Shown here: one piece after another, positions 21,019 to 33,260 of the stretch | Layout: every line of letters begins with the position of its first letter | Position numbering within the stretch: position 1 is the first letter of the stretch | Assembly (NCBI GenBank): GCA_028015205.1 | Contig: CM051514.1 | Span: 28,660,150-28,724,149, forward strand | Source: Mytilisepta virgata | Lineage: Eukaryota > Mollusca > Bivalvia > Mytilida > Mytilidae | Reading direction: 5' to 3' | Length of the DNA: 64,000 nt | Program-made: the position numbers and the translations under genes | The notes under the pieces: generated by a model | The model's database searches: none | The model's input: the letters and a program-made list of their open reading frames with translations, nothing else | Told to the model about the DNA's origin: nothing

Positions 21019-24000
21019 CTATATATATATCACTCAAAGCCACATTTTTGTCTAGAATTTTGTCCTGAAGTTATTTTTGTCTGATGTTAATGAAATGTGT
21101 ATTTGTGGTTTTAGAAATATCTATAATTAATACTAATATATCAAATTATTATGCTATTTTATTGTTTTTTTAAAAATCCACCATTTAAATAAAAATATTT
21201 AGTTTACAATATTTTTCCCATTAAACATATGCATTTTTTAAATCAGTAAAATGTTATTTGTGCTTAAATAATGGTTTCTTCAAAATTCGAAATCACGGGA
21301 ATATTTCAAAATTATCTAGAGAAATATCCAATATTTCTGACATTGATCATATAAATTTCATCACTATATGATACGAAATATAATCGATGCAGTATTTAAA
21401 AAAAAGTTTTATATGAATTGTATAGCAGATGGAAATTTGCAAATTGGAACTCATATATGGCCACTGAATGTATACGACATGCAGGTTTTAAAAATTAATT
21501 TCATCTGGTATATTCAACCCAAATGATTTGTTTGTTTAAACCTTTTCTCCCTTTATATATAGATCTACTCTTTCAAACCGAAATGTTTTTTTTTTTTTTT
21601 TTAAATCTGAAACTTCTTGTCCAAGTTTTCCTTGCCGAATATTTCTCATCACCTGTAATTCTAGTATATTAAAGTAAAGGTCAGGTCTGGTGGTTTATTG
21701 ACTTTTGAATAAATATAAAATTTCTTGCATTTTTCCACTGTTGTACATAATTATATACATTTTCTTGCATTGGTCCATTATTATACATGATAATATAAAT
21801 TGTCTTCATTTGTTTACATATTTATATACATTGTCATGCATTGCGCAATTGTTTTACACATGATTATATGCATTTTCTTGGATTGGTCCATAGTTTAACA
21901 TAAATACGTAAAGTGCATTGCATGTATACATTGTTTTACATGATTATATACATTTTAATGATCAGAAGTAATTTTTATTGTTTCTCTTTCACTGGTATTT
22001 TTTTTTTTTTTTTTTTTTTTATCTTAAACTGCTATTTACGTTTTGTTTTTACGTTTTGTATAAACGTTCAAAATTATCACATATCTAAAATTAATTAGAG
22101 AAGATCATGATAAAGTGACCCAATGCAAGATATACCACTTCCCAGTTTATAAAGATTGGTTGAACACATCTATGTGTAGAGGGGATTGTATAATTGCTGC
22201 ATTTCCCATATATTTAACCGATATAAACTTTCGTTGACAGGTCTTGAATGACTGCAGTGAATGATAAATTGACTATTTATGAAAATCTAATGATAAATTG
22301 ACTATTTCTGAAAAATCTATTAAGTTGAACATTCAACGCCATATTTAGACTAATATAGATAAGTCAGTCCCTGGCCTTGGACTTTAATGCATGCTTTTAT
22401 AACAAGGCACAAGTTCTCTTTTTTCATTTCTAAGTTTCCTGAAGATATTCTGTTGAGCATTCTGGTTTTAAATCTGCTGAAGTTGTAAACTGCACAGCTG
22501 TACATTCATTGTTGATACAGTTTGAATGGTTGAATTGATAAAGTAAGCAAGATTATTACCACTATAACATGATGAAAGTGGGAGAACTCGATTTGTTCCA
22601 CGATGAAAGCGGGAGAACTCGGTTTGTTCTATTAAAAGTGGCTGCGTTAATAACAGATATTAGACCAAAATTGATACCTCAAATTTACTGTTACAAAAAT
22701 GTTTAATTTTGTAAAAACAAACGTTTATCCCCCCTCGTTCATACCTCTGACCTTATATTGTTTTGGATTTTTTGTTTTTGTTTTTGTTTTTGTTTTTTTT
22801 TTAATTTGGTTTTGGATTGTTGTTTTGGTTTTAAACTTTTTAGCCCTTAGTCTTAAATCAATGAAATGTGCACAACCTGTGCATCCAAATTGGTACCAAA
22901 AAATGTTATTATAGTTAATTCTGACTTAGAAAAGGATCTTATATATATATAGTTGTAATATGCATTAAGTAGTCCAAGATGCACTGTAGATACCGCAATA
23001 CCCGCCGGAAAAATATTCCAGGACCAAAAGTTCGACGGAAAAAATAGGCAAGATAAAAAAAAATTCCTGTTTGCCTAGCTGTTTCTTGAATTTCGAGTGA
23101 AAATGCAAGGGTAAATTTGTGGGTTACCATCAGGTTTAGATTTGACGACTGTTCGTTTTTTCATCGATAATATGAGATGACAATGATCTATATGCAGGTC
23201 TTCCACTCTCTTATGACCTGTTTACACTAATAATTGCACTTAAAAACGTCACGTGTACTTTTTGAGTTATTTCTCATAATTCCGTCGTCACAATTCTATA
23301 GTTTGTGCATTGTAAAAGTCATTTAAGAATTAAATAGCCGTTTGACGATGCCCGCTTAAACAAACTAAGTGGAAATAAGTTGACTTCCCAAAAGACCCAT
23401 ATAAATCTGTTGTTTTGCATATTAGATTCAAAACGATTAATAGGAAACTCCTTCTAGAAAAGTTCACTTGTTTTCCACTGTTCAATATATTCATATATGT
23501 ACTTTAAATGTTATAATTTCCATTCAGATTCGCTAATAAAGTACAGAACTCTCTATTATTTAAGTACATTTCTGGTTAGAAAAAAATTAAGAATTTATGG
23601 TTATTTACAAGTTGACTTGAATATCTCTTTGAGAAGGCAGTCCATTGTTATTATTATTGTTACAAGTTGATTTGAATATCCCTTTTGGGAAGGCATTCCA
23701 TTGATATTATTTTTCTTTATTTTGACAAAAGATCAATCATTTTTTTTTATAATGCAGCCTTCAAGCATTCCGTTTCGAAAACTGAGATTAACATAAATGT
23801 TCATGTATCTATCGTTACGTTTTATACATTGTACTTATCAAATGGACAATCAAAATTACATGTAGATCACGTATCAAAAATTATCCGAATAATAGGATGA
23901 ACATAGATATAAAAGAAAACAGCTAAAGACTTGGGAAAGTTTCTACGGCTCAGACACATTACGGGAGACTACAATATGAAAGAAGAAATACGGTGGATTA

Positions 24001-24029
24001 CTAGTAATTCTTGGCACACGTGACACTCG
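21019..24029. other. Gene-poor AT-rich region with small tandem repeats
   Basis: No gene was found. It contains a degenerate tandem repeat at about 21718-21960 (units around 'ttttcttgcattggtcca' and 'tgattatatacatt'), a T tract at 21999-22020, a ~32-bp duplication 'gatgaaag.gggagaactcg' at about 22569-22630, a family D fragment at 22850-22915, and a duplicated ~45-bp block 'acaagttgacttgaatatc' / 'acaagttgatttgaatatc' at about 23608-23710. Open frames here are homopolymer-driven. Confidence 0.5.
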
Positions 24030-24935
24030 CGGATGTCTGTTGTATATAATTTTTCTTCAAGGAGATTTCTGTTCTATGATTTCTCTTCAACGTGATTCTT
24101 TTCGCAGATCTCTGACGTATGATTTTTTTTAACTTGATGCCTTTCTTAGATCTCTGTTGTTTGAATAAGTTGTTTTTCTAAGATCTCCGTTCTATGATTT
24201 TTCTTCAACGTGATGCTTTTCTTAGATCACTATTATATGAACGTGTTGTTTTTGTTAGATCTCCTTTATATGATGTTTCTTCAAAGAAAGGCTTTTCTTA
24301 GATCTCTGTTGTATGAAGGTGTTGTTTTTTCTTATATCTCCGTTCTAGGATTTTTCTTCAACGGGATGCTTTTCTTAGGTCTCTGTTGTATGATATTTAT
24401 TCAACGTGATGGTTTTCTGAGATCTCTGTTGTATGATTTTTCTTCAACGTGATGCATTTCTTAGGTCTCTGTTGTATGATATTTATTCAACGTGATGGTT
24501 TTCGCAGATCTCTGATGTATGATTTTCTTTAACGTGATGCCTTTCTTAGATCTCTGTTGTATGATTTTTATTCAACGTGATGGTTTTCTCAGATCTTTGT
24601 TGTATGATTCTTCGTCAATGTGATGGTTTTCTTAGATCTCTGTTGTATGATTTTTATGCAACGTGATGTTTTTCTCAGATATCTGATGTATGATTTTCTT
24701 TAACGTGACACCTTCCTTAGATCTCTGTTGTATGATTTTTATTCAACGTGATGGTTTTCTGAGATCTTTGTTGGATGATTCTTCGTCAACGATATGGTTT
24801 TCTTAGATCTCTGTTCTATGATTTTTCTTCAACGTGATGCTTTTCTTAGATCTCTGTTGTATGATTTTCTTAAACGTGTTACTTTTCTCGGATCTCGGTT
24901 CTATAAGTTTACTTCAACTTGACGCTATTGTAGGA
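24030..24935 (+). repeat. ~43-bp minisatellite array
   Basis: About twenty head-to-tail copies of a ~43-bp unit built from 'gatctctgttgtatgattt' and 'ttcttcaacgtgatgctttt'. Variants recur in a higher-order pattern: copies with 'gatggttttctgagatct' alternate with copies with 'gatgcctttcttagatct' in the middle of the array. Non-coding; the 80-codon open frame at 24210-24452 is caused by the repeat. Confidence 0.85.
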
Positions 24936-25169
24936 TTTTTCATCATACTGTAATTTCGTACTAAAAGTGCAACGTTGAAAATAAACATACAACCGACGAA
25001 AACATTATTCTTCATATAGTAATAATTTGTAACTGTTCATATCTCCTCTATAAGTAGAATATATCAGGTCTAATCAGGTATATCCCTAGAGTAATAAATT
25101 TAGACAACAAATCTTGCACTTTATAAATAATACTACATTTGTTTTTGTGGAATAAACAACTAAATGGAT

Positions 25170-25265
25170 ATAAACAGGAAAGGTCAACAATGACATACCA
25201 ATCAATTAAAACAACCCAACTGACAGAACGCTGGACAAAAATTAAACACAAAAGAGTACAAAAAT
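25170..25265 (-). repeat. SINE-like dispersed repeat, family A (copy 3, fragment)
   Basis: The reverse complement reads 'gtactcttttgtgttt', 'gttgggttgttttaattgat', 'tggtatgtcattgttgacc' and 'tttcctg', in the same order as the 12620-12850 copy. The 119-codon open frame at 25139-25498 (+) runs through it and is Lys-rich without any motif, so I do not call a gene there. Confidence 0.5.
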
Positions 25266-25721
25266 CTTATTTAATAAAGGAATCGAAAACAGAAAATGGA
25301 AATCCGTCCTGGGTAAAAATGTTTGGAATCAAAAAATTTGAAAAGGCAAAATTAATTACGAATAAAAAAACTGTAATTATTGTATTTATAAAAAAAAGAT
25401 ACGTATTGTTCTATTTTAGAGATAATTCTGAAAAAAATAATTTAATTTGTGGGTTTACGAAAGCACTAATACCAGCGAACATTCAAGGCCTCTTCTGAGG
25501 TAAGATGAGGAAATAATTTCACATATCTACATACTTAATACATATTACTTGTTGAAAAAAATAAATAACTTGAATACAAATTGATATAGATTATATCTAT
25601 CAAGCATTTCTTGATGCCAAAGATGAAAAACCGAAAGACTTACATACATTTTATAGGTCTTCTATCTTAAATGCCATAATGAACAAAATGTTACATACAG
25701 TTGAGATCAGTTCTAAACTCT

Positions 25722-25895
25722 CAACCATTCTAGAACGGTTCTATGGTAGAACCAACCCTGTCATGAATGGTTCTAAGGTAGAACCGTCATAAATGGTTCT
25801 AGGGTAGAACTGTCATAAATGGTACGAGGGCAACCGTCCAGAATGGTTCCAAGAACAGTCATAAATGGTCATAAATGGTTCTAGGGTAGAACCGT
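25722..25895. repeat. 26-bp self-complementary minisatellite, array 1
   Basis: About six degenerate units of ~26 bp centred on GGTTCTAGGGTAGAACC, a 7-bp perfect inverted repeat around GGG, separated by 'gtcataaat'. Each unit can form its own small hairpin. A larger, cleaner array of the same unit is at 26955-27245. Confidence 0.8.
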
Positions 25896-26954
25896 TCACT
25901 TTCATGTGCGATAACACTGTATTGATCATGGCACATACTCCTCGTCTTCGCCTTTTTCAAACTTTTAAAAACATTTTTTGAAATATGTAGTAACATTTCC
26001 CATCGATTATAATTTGAATATATGAAATTGTGACAATAATAAATAATATTAAATATATGACTAATTTATATAAAACAGCAAAAGTGCATACATGTTATAA
26101 AGAGATATGTTGAAAGTTTTTTTTTCATTTTTTTAACCCACCAGGAAAAACGAATTATTCTTTTTCTTAAAATTTTGTGTGATTTTTATCTGAAGTAAAT
26201 TTACAGGTAAAGAAATTTGTAACATGTTGTGTGTTTCAGGTAATTATAACTAATTAAAGTTTTGACATGTACATGTATATTGTACCTTGACTGTCCGGAT
26301 GTTTGTTGTTCCAACCTTTAAGGTACACAGATGAATACAGGTAAACCGTTTTTAAAAATAATTAATGCAGCATTTGAATAAAAAGGTGTGTATAAGGTGG
26401 TCCCAAATTTCAACGCAGAGATTTCAAATGTGTCGGATAAGTAACATTTTAATTTATTTTAAATTAATAAATAATTTATCTTTTTTACCATTTTTGTAAA
26501 CATTTGATATATTATATAATTAATTTTCTTTGCTCGTATAAACGATATTTATTTCGTTATTACAAGGTAGAAGGTGATTTGGAGTACCGCTATTTTGCAA
26601 TAAGAGGTGCATTTCACCAATTTATCGAAAAATTACATTGACATAACGTAAATATATTGTCATTTTACACAATAATGTCCATTCTATTGAGAAGGAACGG
26701 GACTTAATCTTAATTTAAAGCCTTCTCTTGTCAAAACATATATAGAGGAATGTTTTATGTACTAGCAGATAACACCGACTAGTTTTTAACACATTTAGTT
26801 TTAGTGAAAACTTTATTCTGAGTAAATTGTTTTCTGTTTTTTTACTCTATAATATATTTCGGTATGATAAAAGTTGATTTTAAAATTATGACAACAAATT
26901 AATTATTTGATTTATAATAATTTTGATATTCAAAATTCATTAACTATTGCCAGG
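25896..26954. other. Spacer between the two 26-bp arrays, no gene
   Basis: About 1.06 kb of very AT-rich sequence with no open frame of note, lying between two arrays of the same unit. Confidence 0.5.
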
Positions 26955-27245
26955 GTCATAAATAGTTCTAGGGTAGAACTGTCCAGACTGGTTCTAGGGT
27001 AGAACTGTCATAAATGGTTCTAGGGTAGAACCGTCAAGCATGGTTCTAGGGTAGAACTGTCATAAATGGTTCTAGGATGGAACCGTCCAGAATTGTTCTA
27101 GGGTAGAACTGTCATAAATGGTTCTAGGTTAGGACACACCCTGTCATAAATGGTTCTAGGTCAGGACACACCCTGTCATAAATGGTTCTAGGTCAGTACA
27201 CACCCTGTCATAAACGGTTTTAAAGGTGTCAGGATGACAGTTTAG
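26955..27245. repeat. 26-bp self-complementary minisatellite, array 2
   Basis: Around eleven units of the GGTTCTAGGGTAGAACC-type motif with 'gtcataaat' spacers. The last three units switch to a longer variant containing 'ggacacaccctgtcataaa', so the array has a directional gradient of variants. Confidence 0.85.
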
Positions 27246-27879
27246 GACAGTTCTAAAGAGAGATGAGAACTTAGTTCAACTGCAGCAAAACAATATTCTG
27301 ACCAAGCTTTGCATTAGAAATATAGTCTCTTAAATTAATGTTTTACAAATTCATTGAGATGCTAACAACGGAAATGGCAACTCTAATCGTCTTTTAAACA
27401 CCCAGAATATGCACTAATCTATCTATGTAGCGGAAGATCACTTGACCACTTTATAACAGTGCACATTTCAATCACAACTATGGAATGTCGAAAAATTACA
27501 TATGTATCCAAAAGGAGAAAAACAGATTCACATGTAAATGCAATAAACAGCAAATTGATGAAATCAAAATTTATATATAAAAGGATGGAGCCGTGCGCGA
27601 AAAGGGTAGTCCTGTGTTTCTGTTTCATTTTACAATTTTACATAACATTCCAGTATCTATATACTAGCATCAGCTATTGGTCGGCACTTTGATGCCCTAG
27701 CATAGACGTAGACTCGGTAATACATGTACCAAAATAAATCTTTATTAGATAAGAAATTTCGGTTTTCACTGATTGGTTGAAATATTATTTTCTTAACAAA
27801 ATTCAAAGACTGCTTTTTAAACAATGTTAAACTTGATAAAGGAAATTTACAACATTTTTTCAATACGAAGTCTTTAAAA
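27246..27879. other. Intergenic, no gene seen
   Basis: AT-rich; overlapping short open frames on both strands at 27419-27692 show no family motif. Confidence 0.4.
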
Positions 27880-28115
27880 TCATGAGTAGACCCTAACAAA
27901 AGCCAACACACAACACAAAGGATATCAGGACAGGTCAACAATACCAATCAAACAAAAGCCAATAAACAGATACAACCCCGGAGAAAAATAACACTAAAGA
28001 TAACAAAACACAAACAAAAACCCAAAAGAGAGTCCGAAGTCTGATTGTACAGAAACTGAACAGTGGTTGAGTTAGACCGGTTTTATGGCTCAAACCTCAC
28101 CTTATCTACCCTAAC
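27880..28115 (-). repeat. SINE-like dispersed repeat, family A (copy 4)
   Basis: The reverse complement gives 'agataaggtgaggttt', 'ataaaaccggt', 'ggactctcttttgggttttt', 'gtttgtgttttgtta', 'gattggtattgttgacc' and 'gatatcctttgtg', parallel to the 12620-12850 copy over its full length. Together the copies define an element of about 230 bp. Confidence 0.55.
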
Positions 28116-28779
28116 GTACTTGTGTATAAAGCATACTATAAAAGCCTATAGAGTATAATTCCCAAAAAGCTGAACGCCTGATAGAGCTGACAAAATTGTT
28201 GGAACGTACGTAATTTAGATAGCAGGGTCAAAATGTGCTCTTTTTGACTGTAAAACTAGCTCAGGCCCTCAAAGCTGCTGGTGGGATACTGTAGCGCTAT
28301 ATAACGAAACAGATATGTCATTCAAAAAAGGGTTTAATGTTATCTCGTCATCGAGTTCGGGAGAATTCGAAAGTATTCGTGAATGGGCAGTATCAGCCAT
28401 AAGACTCCAAGTCATTTGAAGAAATATTAATATTCTACAATTACCAAAATTTTATATTTGCACTACTTACTGTGAAAGGATGTTGAGGTTTTTCCAAGTT
28501 TCTCTGGATTATTGGAAAGACGTTGGCAACTACATTAGAAATTAGGATGTGAAAACCAAAGAAATGTTTTTTCGGGAAGCAAGTCCGTGCAAACCGTACT
28601 ATTTGTAATATTTACAGGCCCATACAGTGTTGTCCCATGAACGTCACCCTAGAGATAGGAAAGTTAGTAATTGGAGTAAATAAATTTTTTATCTCCCTAT
28701 TTTAGATAAGGAACGACAGCTATACCCTACATTTATTTGTAAACAAACATTCTTAACATTTCCAGTTTCCATTGCATTA
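28116..28779. other. Intergenic, no gene seen
   Basis: No open frame or repeat that I can support. Confidence 0.4.
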
Positions 28780-29575
28780 CAGTTTACATCTGTAACAAAT
28801 AACCTTTGCAGAGATATATCTCAACCCACGTTTACTGTAATCTAACGTTTTGGCCTCTTTTCCCTTTTTGGCCCAAAATGCAAAAGAAAAGCATGCTTAG
28901 CATTACAGTTTGCATCTGTAACAAAAAAACTTTTCACAAATATATCACAACCCACTTTTACTATAATTTAACTAATTGGACCCTTTTAGGGACCTATAGC
29001 CCATTAAACTGAAATTCACAAATTTCTTCAATTTTTTTTTTTTTTTAGATAAAATTTTAGTAATTCTGGTCTTTTTCTGTTTCGGCCCTTTTTGGTCCCT
29101 CCCAACCCTCTTTAAAAAAATTGGAATTCCAAAACTTAATTGCGCATCTACAGTTGGTAAGCAACAATATTGCAACAATAAAAATGATTTAAATTCAAAA
29201 ATAAAAAAAAAGAGTTCGCGTCAAAAGGCTCTTTGTCTATTTTGGCCCTTTTTTGTCCCTCCCAGGCCCCGTTTTAGAAATTCTTAATTCCAAAACCTTT
29301 TGCACATCTGCAATAAGCAAGCAACAATATGACATAGTTATTTTAGTAATTCACGTCACAAGGCTCTTTGTATAATTTGACCCTTTTCGGTTCCTCCCAT
29401 GCCCTTTTTTAAAAATTTGGAATTCCAAAATCTTATTCCGCTTCTACAGTTAGTAAGCAACAATATGACACAAACAAAATTGGTCAAAATTCAAAAGTGA
29501 AGGAGGAGTTTGCGTCACAAGAAAGTGTGACGGACGGACGGACGACCGCAACGACAATATAACTTTTATTCGAAA
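28780..29575 (-). repeat. Tandem repeat block with GTCCGTCCGTC head
   Basis: Three to four diverged units share 'aattccaaaac', 'catctacagttggtaagcaa', 'caatatgacac' and 'ccctcccaggccc'. The block ends at 29526-29546 in gacggacggacggacgacc. Read on the minus strand it therefore begins with GTCCGTCCGTC, like the array at 504-1970. Confidence 0.6.
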
Positions 29576-29584
29576 GTGCGGGTA

Positions 29585-29690
29585 TAACAATATTAAAATT
29601 AATTTGGCAATAAGAGGGGCAGAGTTTGTACCAATTAGAATCCCAATGACCTGTCGATACACAGTATTGCCAAAACGAACAAAACTGTTG
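29585..29690 (-). pseudogene. Second reverse-transcriptase relic
   Basis: The minus strand reads VRFGNTVYRQVIGILIG then TNSAPLIAKL, the same Y-R-Q / P-M-G-T-N-C block as the relic at window start, here with changed residues at the P-M-G and Cys positions. Only this block remains, about 30 codons, immediately 5' (minus sense) of a GTCCGTC-type repeat. Retroelement class as for the first relic. Confidence 0.6.
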
Positions 29691-30228
29691 GTAACTGCTT
29701 TATAATATAATAATGAAGTTTAAAAGTATTCTGTTGATTTCCTAGTTGTTAAATACATTGCTGAAAAAAGTTGTAAATTTCGTTATAATTTCATAAAGCA
29801 ATTATTAAAGCTCTATCAACCAACACCTGGCCAGACTGATATGCTCATGAGTAGAACTTAATATCAAATGTCAATATTTGTATAATAATACTATTTTTGG
29901 TATGGGTAAATGAGCATATTTGTACAAGCATCATCAACAGCACAGTAGACTCCTAATAGTCGCATACCTTTTTGTCAGGATAAATTATGCAATTAACAGG
30001 AGTATGCTCAGAAGTAGAATTCTTTATTTTCGTGTAAAAAAAAATAAATGCATTTTTTCTTGTCACTAATTTTGATAAATACTTATAAACATGACTTGTG
30101 TATTATGAATAATTTTTTTTTATGAACTAAGCCATTAAATTGTAGTTAATTAATCTCTATAAGATGTCTTTAGTCATCCTATCATGAATTTGTATCACAT
30201 TTCGGTAAAATATTCAAAATTTAGAAAA
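29691..30228. other. Intergenic, no gene seen
   Basis: AT-rich; no supported feature. Confidence 0.4.
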
Positions 30229-31061
30229 ACTAGAGGCTCAGTGGGCTGAGCCTGTATCGCTCACCTGACAAAATGCTTCTGCAAGCTTCCATTAATTCTT
30301 TGGTTGAATTTGCTTCAAAAGTTTCAGAGCAGATGATCAAAATATATTTTTCTCATAGGTTACAAAGTTAAAAGTATTTCCTCTCTGGCGGCCATGTTTT
30401 TCTCAGATTTGAACATAGTGAGCCAACTTTGTAAATGACCTTCCATACATCATTCCAGTAAAGTTTTATTCAATTTGATATTATAGTTTTAGAGGAGATG
30501 ATCAAAATTTTTTTTTTCATAGGCATGTATGTTAATCTATGTTCCTGCTGTCAGGCATGATGTTTGTCGCATTCAAACGAAATGAGCAATCCATCTAAAG
30601 GACCTTCCATACATCATTCCAGAACAGTTTGGTTAAATGTGCTCAAGTAGTTTCAGAGGAGATGAACTTTAACATGTTTTCCCATAGGGTCCAATGTTAA
30701 ACTATGTCCTGCGCTGGCAGAAATGTTTTACAGCGGATCGGGAAAATTTCAAGAATCTCGGTGTAGGACCTTCAATACATCATTCCTGTAAAGTTTGGTT
30801 AAATTTTCTCATGTAGTTTCAGAGGAGATGAACTTTAACATGTTTTCCCATAGGGTCCAATGTTGAACTATGTCCTGCTCTGGCAGCCATGTTTTTTTGG
30901 CGGATTGGAAAAATTTCGGCAATCTTAGTAAAGGACCTTCCATACACCATTCCTGTAAAGTTTGGTTAAATTTTGTCCATTGGTTTTAGAGGAGATGATC
31001 AATATGTGGAAGTTTACGGACAATGGACGGACGGACGACGGACGACAGACGCCAAGTGATG
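30229..31061 (+). repeat. Bivalve-type repeat 'actagaggctc...' with GACGGACG tail
   Basis: It opens with 'actagaggctcagtgggctg' and 'tgtatcgctcacctgac', repeats a ~180-bp unit about four times (shared 'ccttccatacatcattcc', 'gtttcagaggagatga', 'ttttcccatagggtccaatg'), and ends with gacggacggacgacggacg and 'gccaagtgatgc'. It is non-coding. Confidence 0.7.
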
Positions 31062-31066
31062 CAATT

Positions 31067-31475
31067 AATAGGAGTTTCATAACAACTTAATATGTAATTA
31101 TCAGGAGTAATTAACATAGACTACAGTTTGTATATGATAAATGGTTTGGTGTTGTAAATTCTTATACAAATAAGAGGAACATTCTATTGACAGATATCCA
31201 ATTAAATAGAGTATTTTAAAATGACCGAAAATATAGAATGCCGAAACGATAATCCATGGTGTTATGAACATCTGCTAAAAAATTATACAATAAATAGGAG
31301 TTTCATAACAACTTAATATGTAATTATCAGGAGTAATTAACGTAGACTACAGTTTGTATGTAAATTCTTATACAAATAAGAGCAACATTCTATTGACAGA
31401 TATCCAATTAAATAGAGTATTTTAAAATGACCGAAAATATAGAATGCCGAAACGATAATCCATGGTGTTATGAAA
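31067..31475 (+). repeat. Direct duplication of a ~205-bp segment
   Basis: The segment starting 'aataggagtttcataacaac' at 31067 recurs at about 31292 and is nearly identical through 'gaatgccgaaacgataatcc' and 'atggtgttatga'. The second copy lacks a ~25-bp piece (around 'gataaatggtttggtgttg') and has a few substitutions. High identity means a recent duplication, or possibly an assembly artefact. Confidence 0.8.
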
Positions 31476-31497
31476 AAGTATTCAAAAGTCAAATAAA

Positions 31498-32500
31498 ACT
31501 AGAATTGCAATTGGGAGCAATAGCAGATGTCTCCCAGGGCAGCCATTTTGGATTTTGTTGTATTTCGGTGATTGCATATTGTTCGCCATCCCAAAGTTAG
31601 CCTAGATATCAATTTTCGTTGAAATCGGACAATGTTGAGTTTTTCGTCATTTTTACTACATTTTTCAAACTGGCCGCCAAACGTCTTCAACGATCGCGAT
31701 TTTTTTTCATGAACATATTTTACAAATCATACTTTACAAAAGTTTCATGAAATGCTATGGGGCAGTTTTTGAGATATGAGATTTTTCTTTTTTTTTTGTC
31801 GCTGCATGCACACCCCTTCAACGTGGTCCAACATTGTGCCAAATATCAATGAAATCTGTTCAGGAATCTCTGAGATAATAGCCGGACAAAAATGTGTGGA
31901 CGAAAGAAAGAAAGAAAGAATAATAATAATAACTAGAGTTGCAATTGCAACCAATAGCAGAGCTTGCCCATGACAGCCATTTTGAAAACCACGTATTTCG
32001 ATGATGGAACCTTGTTCGCCATTCCAAACGTAGCCTAGATATCAATTTTCGTTGAAATCTGAGAACGTTCAGTTTTTCGTCATTTCTGCAACATTTTTCA
32101 AAATGGCCACCAACGTCTCCAACCGATCGAGATTTTTTTTCATGAACAATTTCTACTTATCATACTTTACAAAAGTTTCATGAAATTCTATGGTGCAGTT
32201 TTTGAGATATAAAAGTTTCCAAAATTTTTCGTACTTTTTCTGTTTCCATAGCAGCCATAGCGGCCATTTTTAAAATTTGTAATGCTACATGCACAGCTAG
32301 ACTAGTTTCATAAAGATTGTTCCACTAATCTCGGAGAACTCATCCGGACAAAATTAGGTGAAGAATAAAAAAAAAAACAATTAAGAAACGGAACAATAAC
32401 AATATGTTGTCCCGACTACGTCTGGGGGCGACATAATATAAAAGAAACGGACTAAGCACAATATGTCGTCCCGACGGACTTCGTCTAGGGCGACATAATT
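31498..32500 (+). repeat. Two tandem copies of an 'actagagttgcaattgcaa' repeat
   Basis: Copy 1 starts at 31498 and copy 2 at 31932. Both contain 'cctagatatcaattttcgtt', 'gaaatc', 'cagtttttcgtcattt', 'tttttttcatgaac' and 'cttacaaaagtttcatgaa'. The block ends with two copies of a ~40-bp piece around 'caatatgtcgtcccgac' and 'gggcgacataat'. A GAAA/AAT microsatellite separates the copies. Non-coding. Confidence 0.7.
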
Positions 32501-33061
32501 AATCTTTTTTCAAAGCGTTTGATATTTATTCATCAATGAATTACCGACTCTAAATCGAACTTCAACATAACCAAGGCTTTTAATACAGAACAAGATACAG
32601 ATTTATTCCAGTTCCAGTGGGAATCACATCCGATCGTTTAGCACTATGACTAACAGCTACAAACTTTCAAAACGAATTATGACGTTTACGGTTAGCTCCA
32701 TGAAATATAACATCGTAAAAACAGATAAACAGCCATCCAGTTATCAAAATTGATATTTTGACCCGATGATTGATGATCTTCAAGCATGTTATCGTTTATA
32801 CTGGTAAACACGTCTGCCATATGTCTGGGTCAATATGATGAGGGTCCATGATTTCAAAGGAAAATTAATGAATGTGTTTGATAAATTAGTCTTGGGTTAA
32901 TAAACTTTCTTATTACAAAATAATCAACTAAACATCTTTTTTCCCAGACTATTTCTATAAATGGCGTACATTTGAAAAATAGTAACCTATCGGTACTTTT
33001 TCATCATTTCAACTTTGTAAGCTTCCTTAATAGTTTTGCTTCTTAAAACTTTTAAACTTTG
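32501..33061. other. Intergenic, no gene seen
   Basis: AT-rich; no supported feature. Confidence 0.4.
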
Positions 33062-33260
33062 TTACGAATAAAATTCTTTGATACCAATTTTATGCACAAG
33101 AAGTGCACATTTCGTCGATTTACGACTCATCAGTTGTGCCCAAAGTGTAACGTGTTGAAAACAAAAACAAAAAATCCAAAACGTTGAAGAGCAAATACAA
33201 AAATACAAAAATGCCCAGAAGGGGAAAGCCAAATTAAAACCATCTAAGGACAGAGCTATG
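33062..33260 (-). repeat. Dispersed repeat, family D (copy 1)
   Basis: The reverse complement holds 'cacaactgatgagtcgtaaa', 'cgacgaaatgtgcacttctt' and 'ataaaattggtatcaaag'. The same blocks are found at 41960-42075 (+) and partly at 22850-22915 (+). Probably a small non-autonomous element; the short minus-strand open frame is a by-product. Confidence 0.5.

Noticed and set aside
25139..25498. 119-codon Lys-rich open frame (+)
   Set aside because: It overlaps a family A repeat copy on the opposite strand, is A-rich and has no motif.
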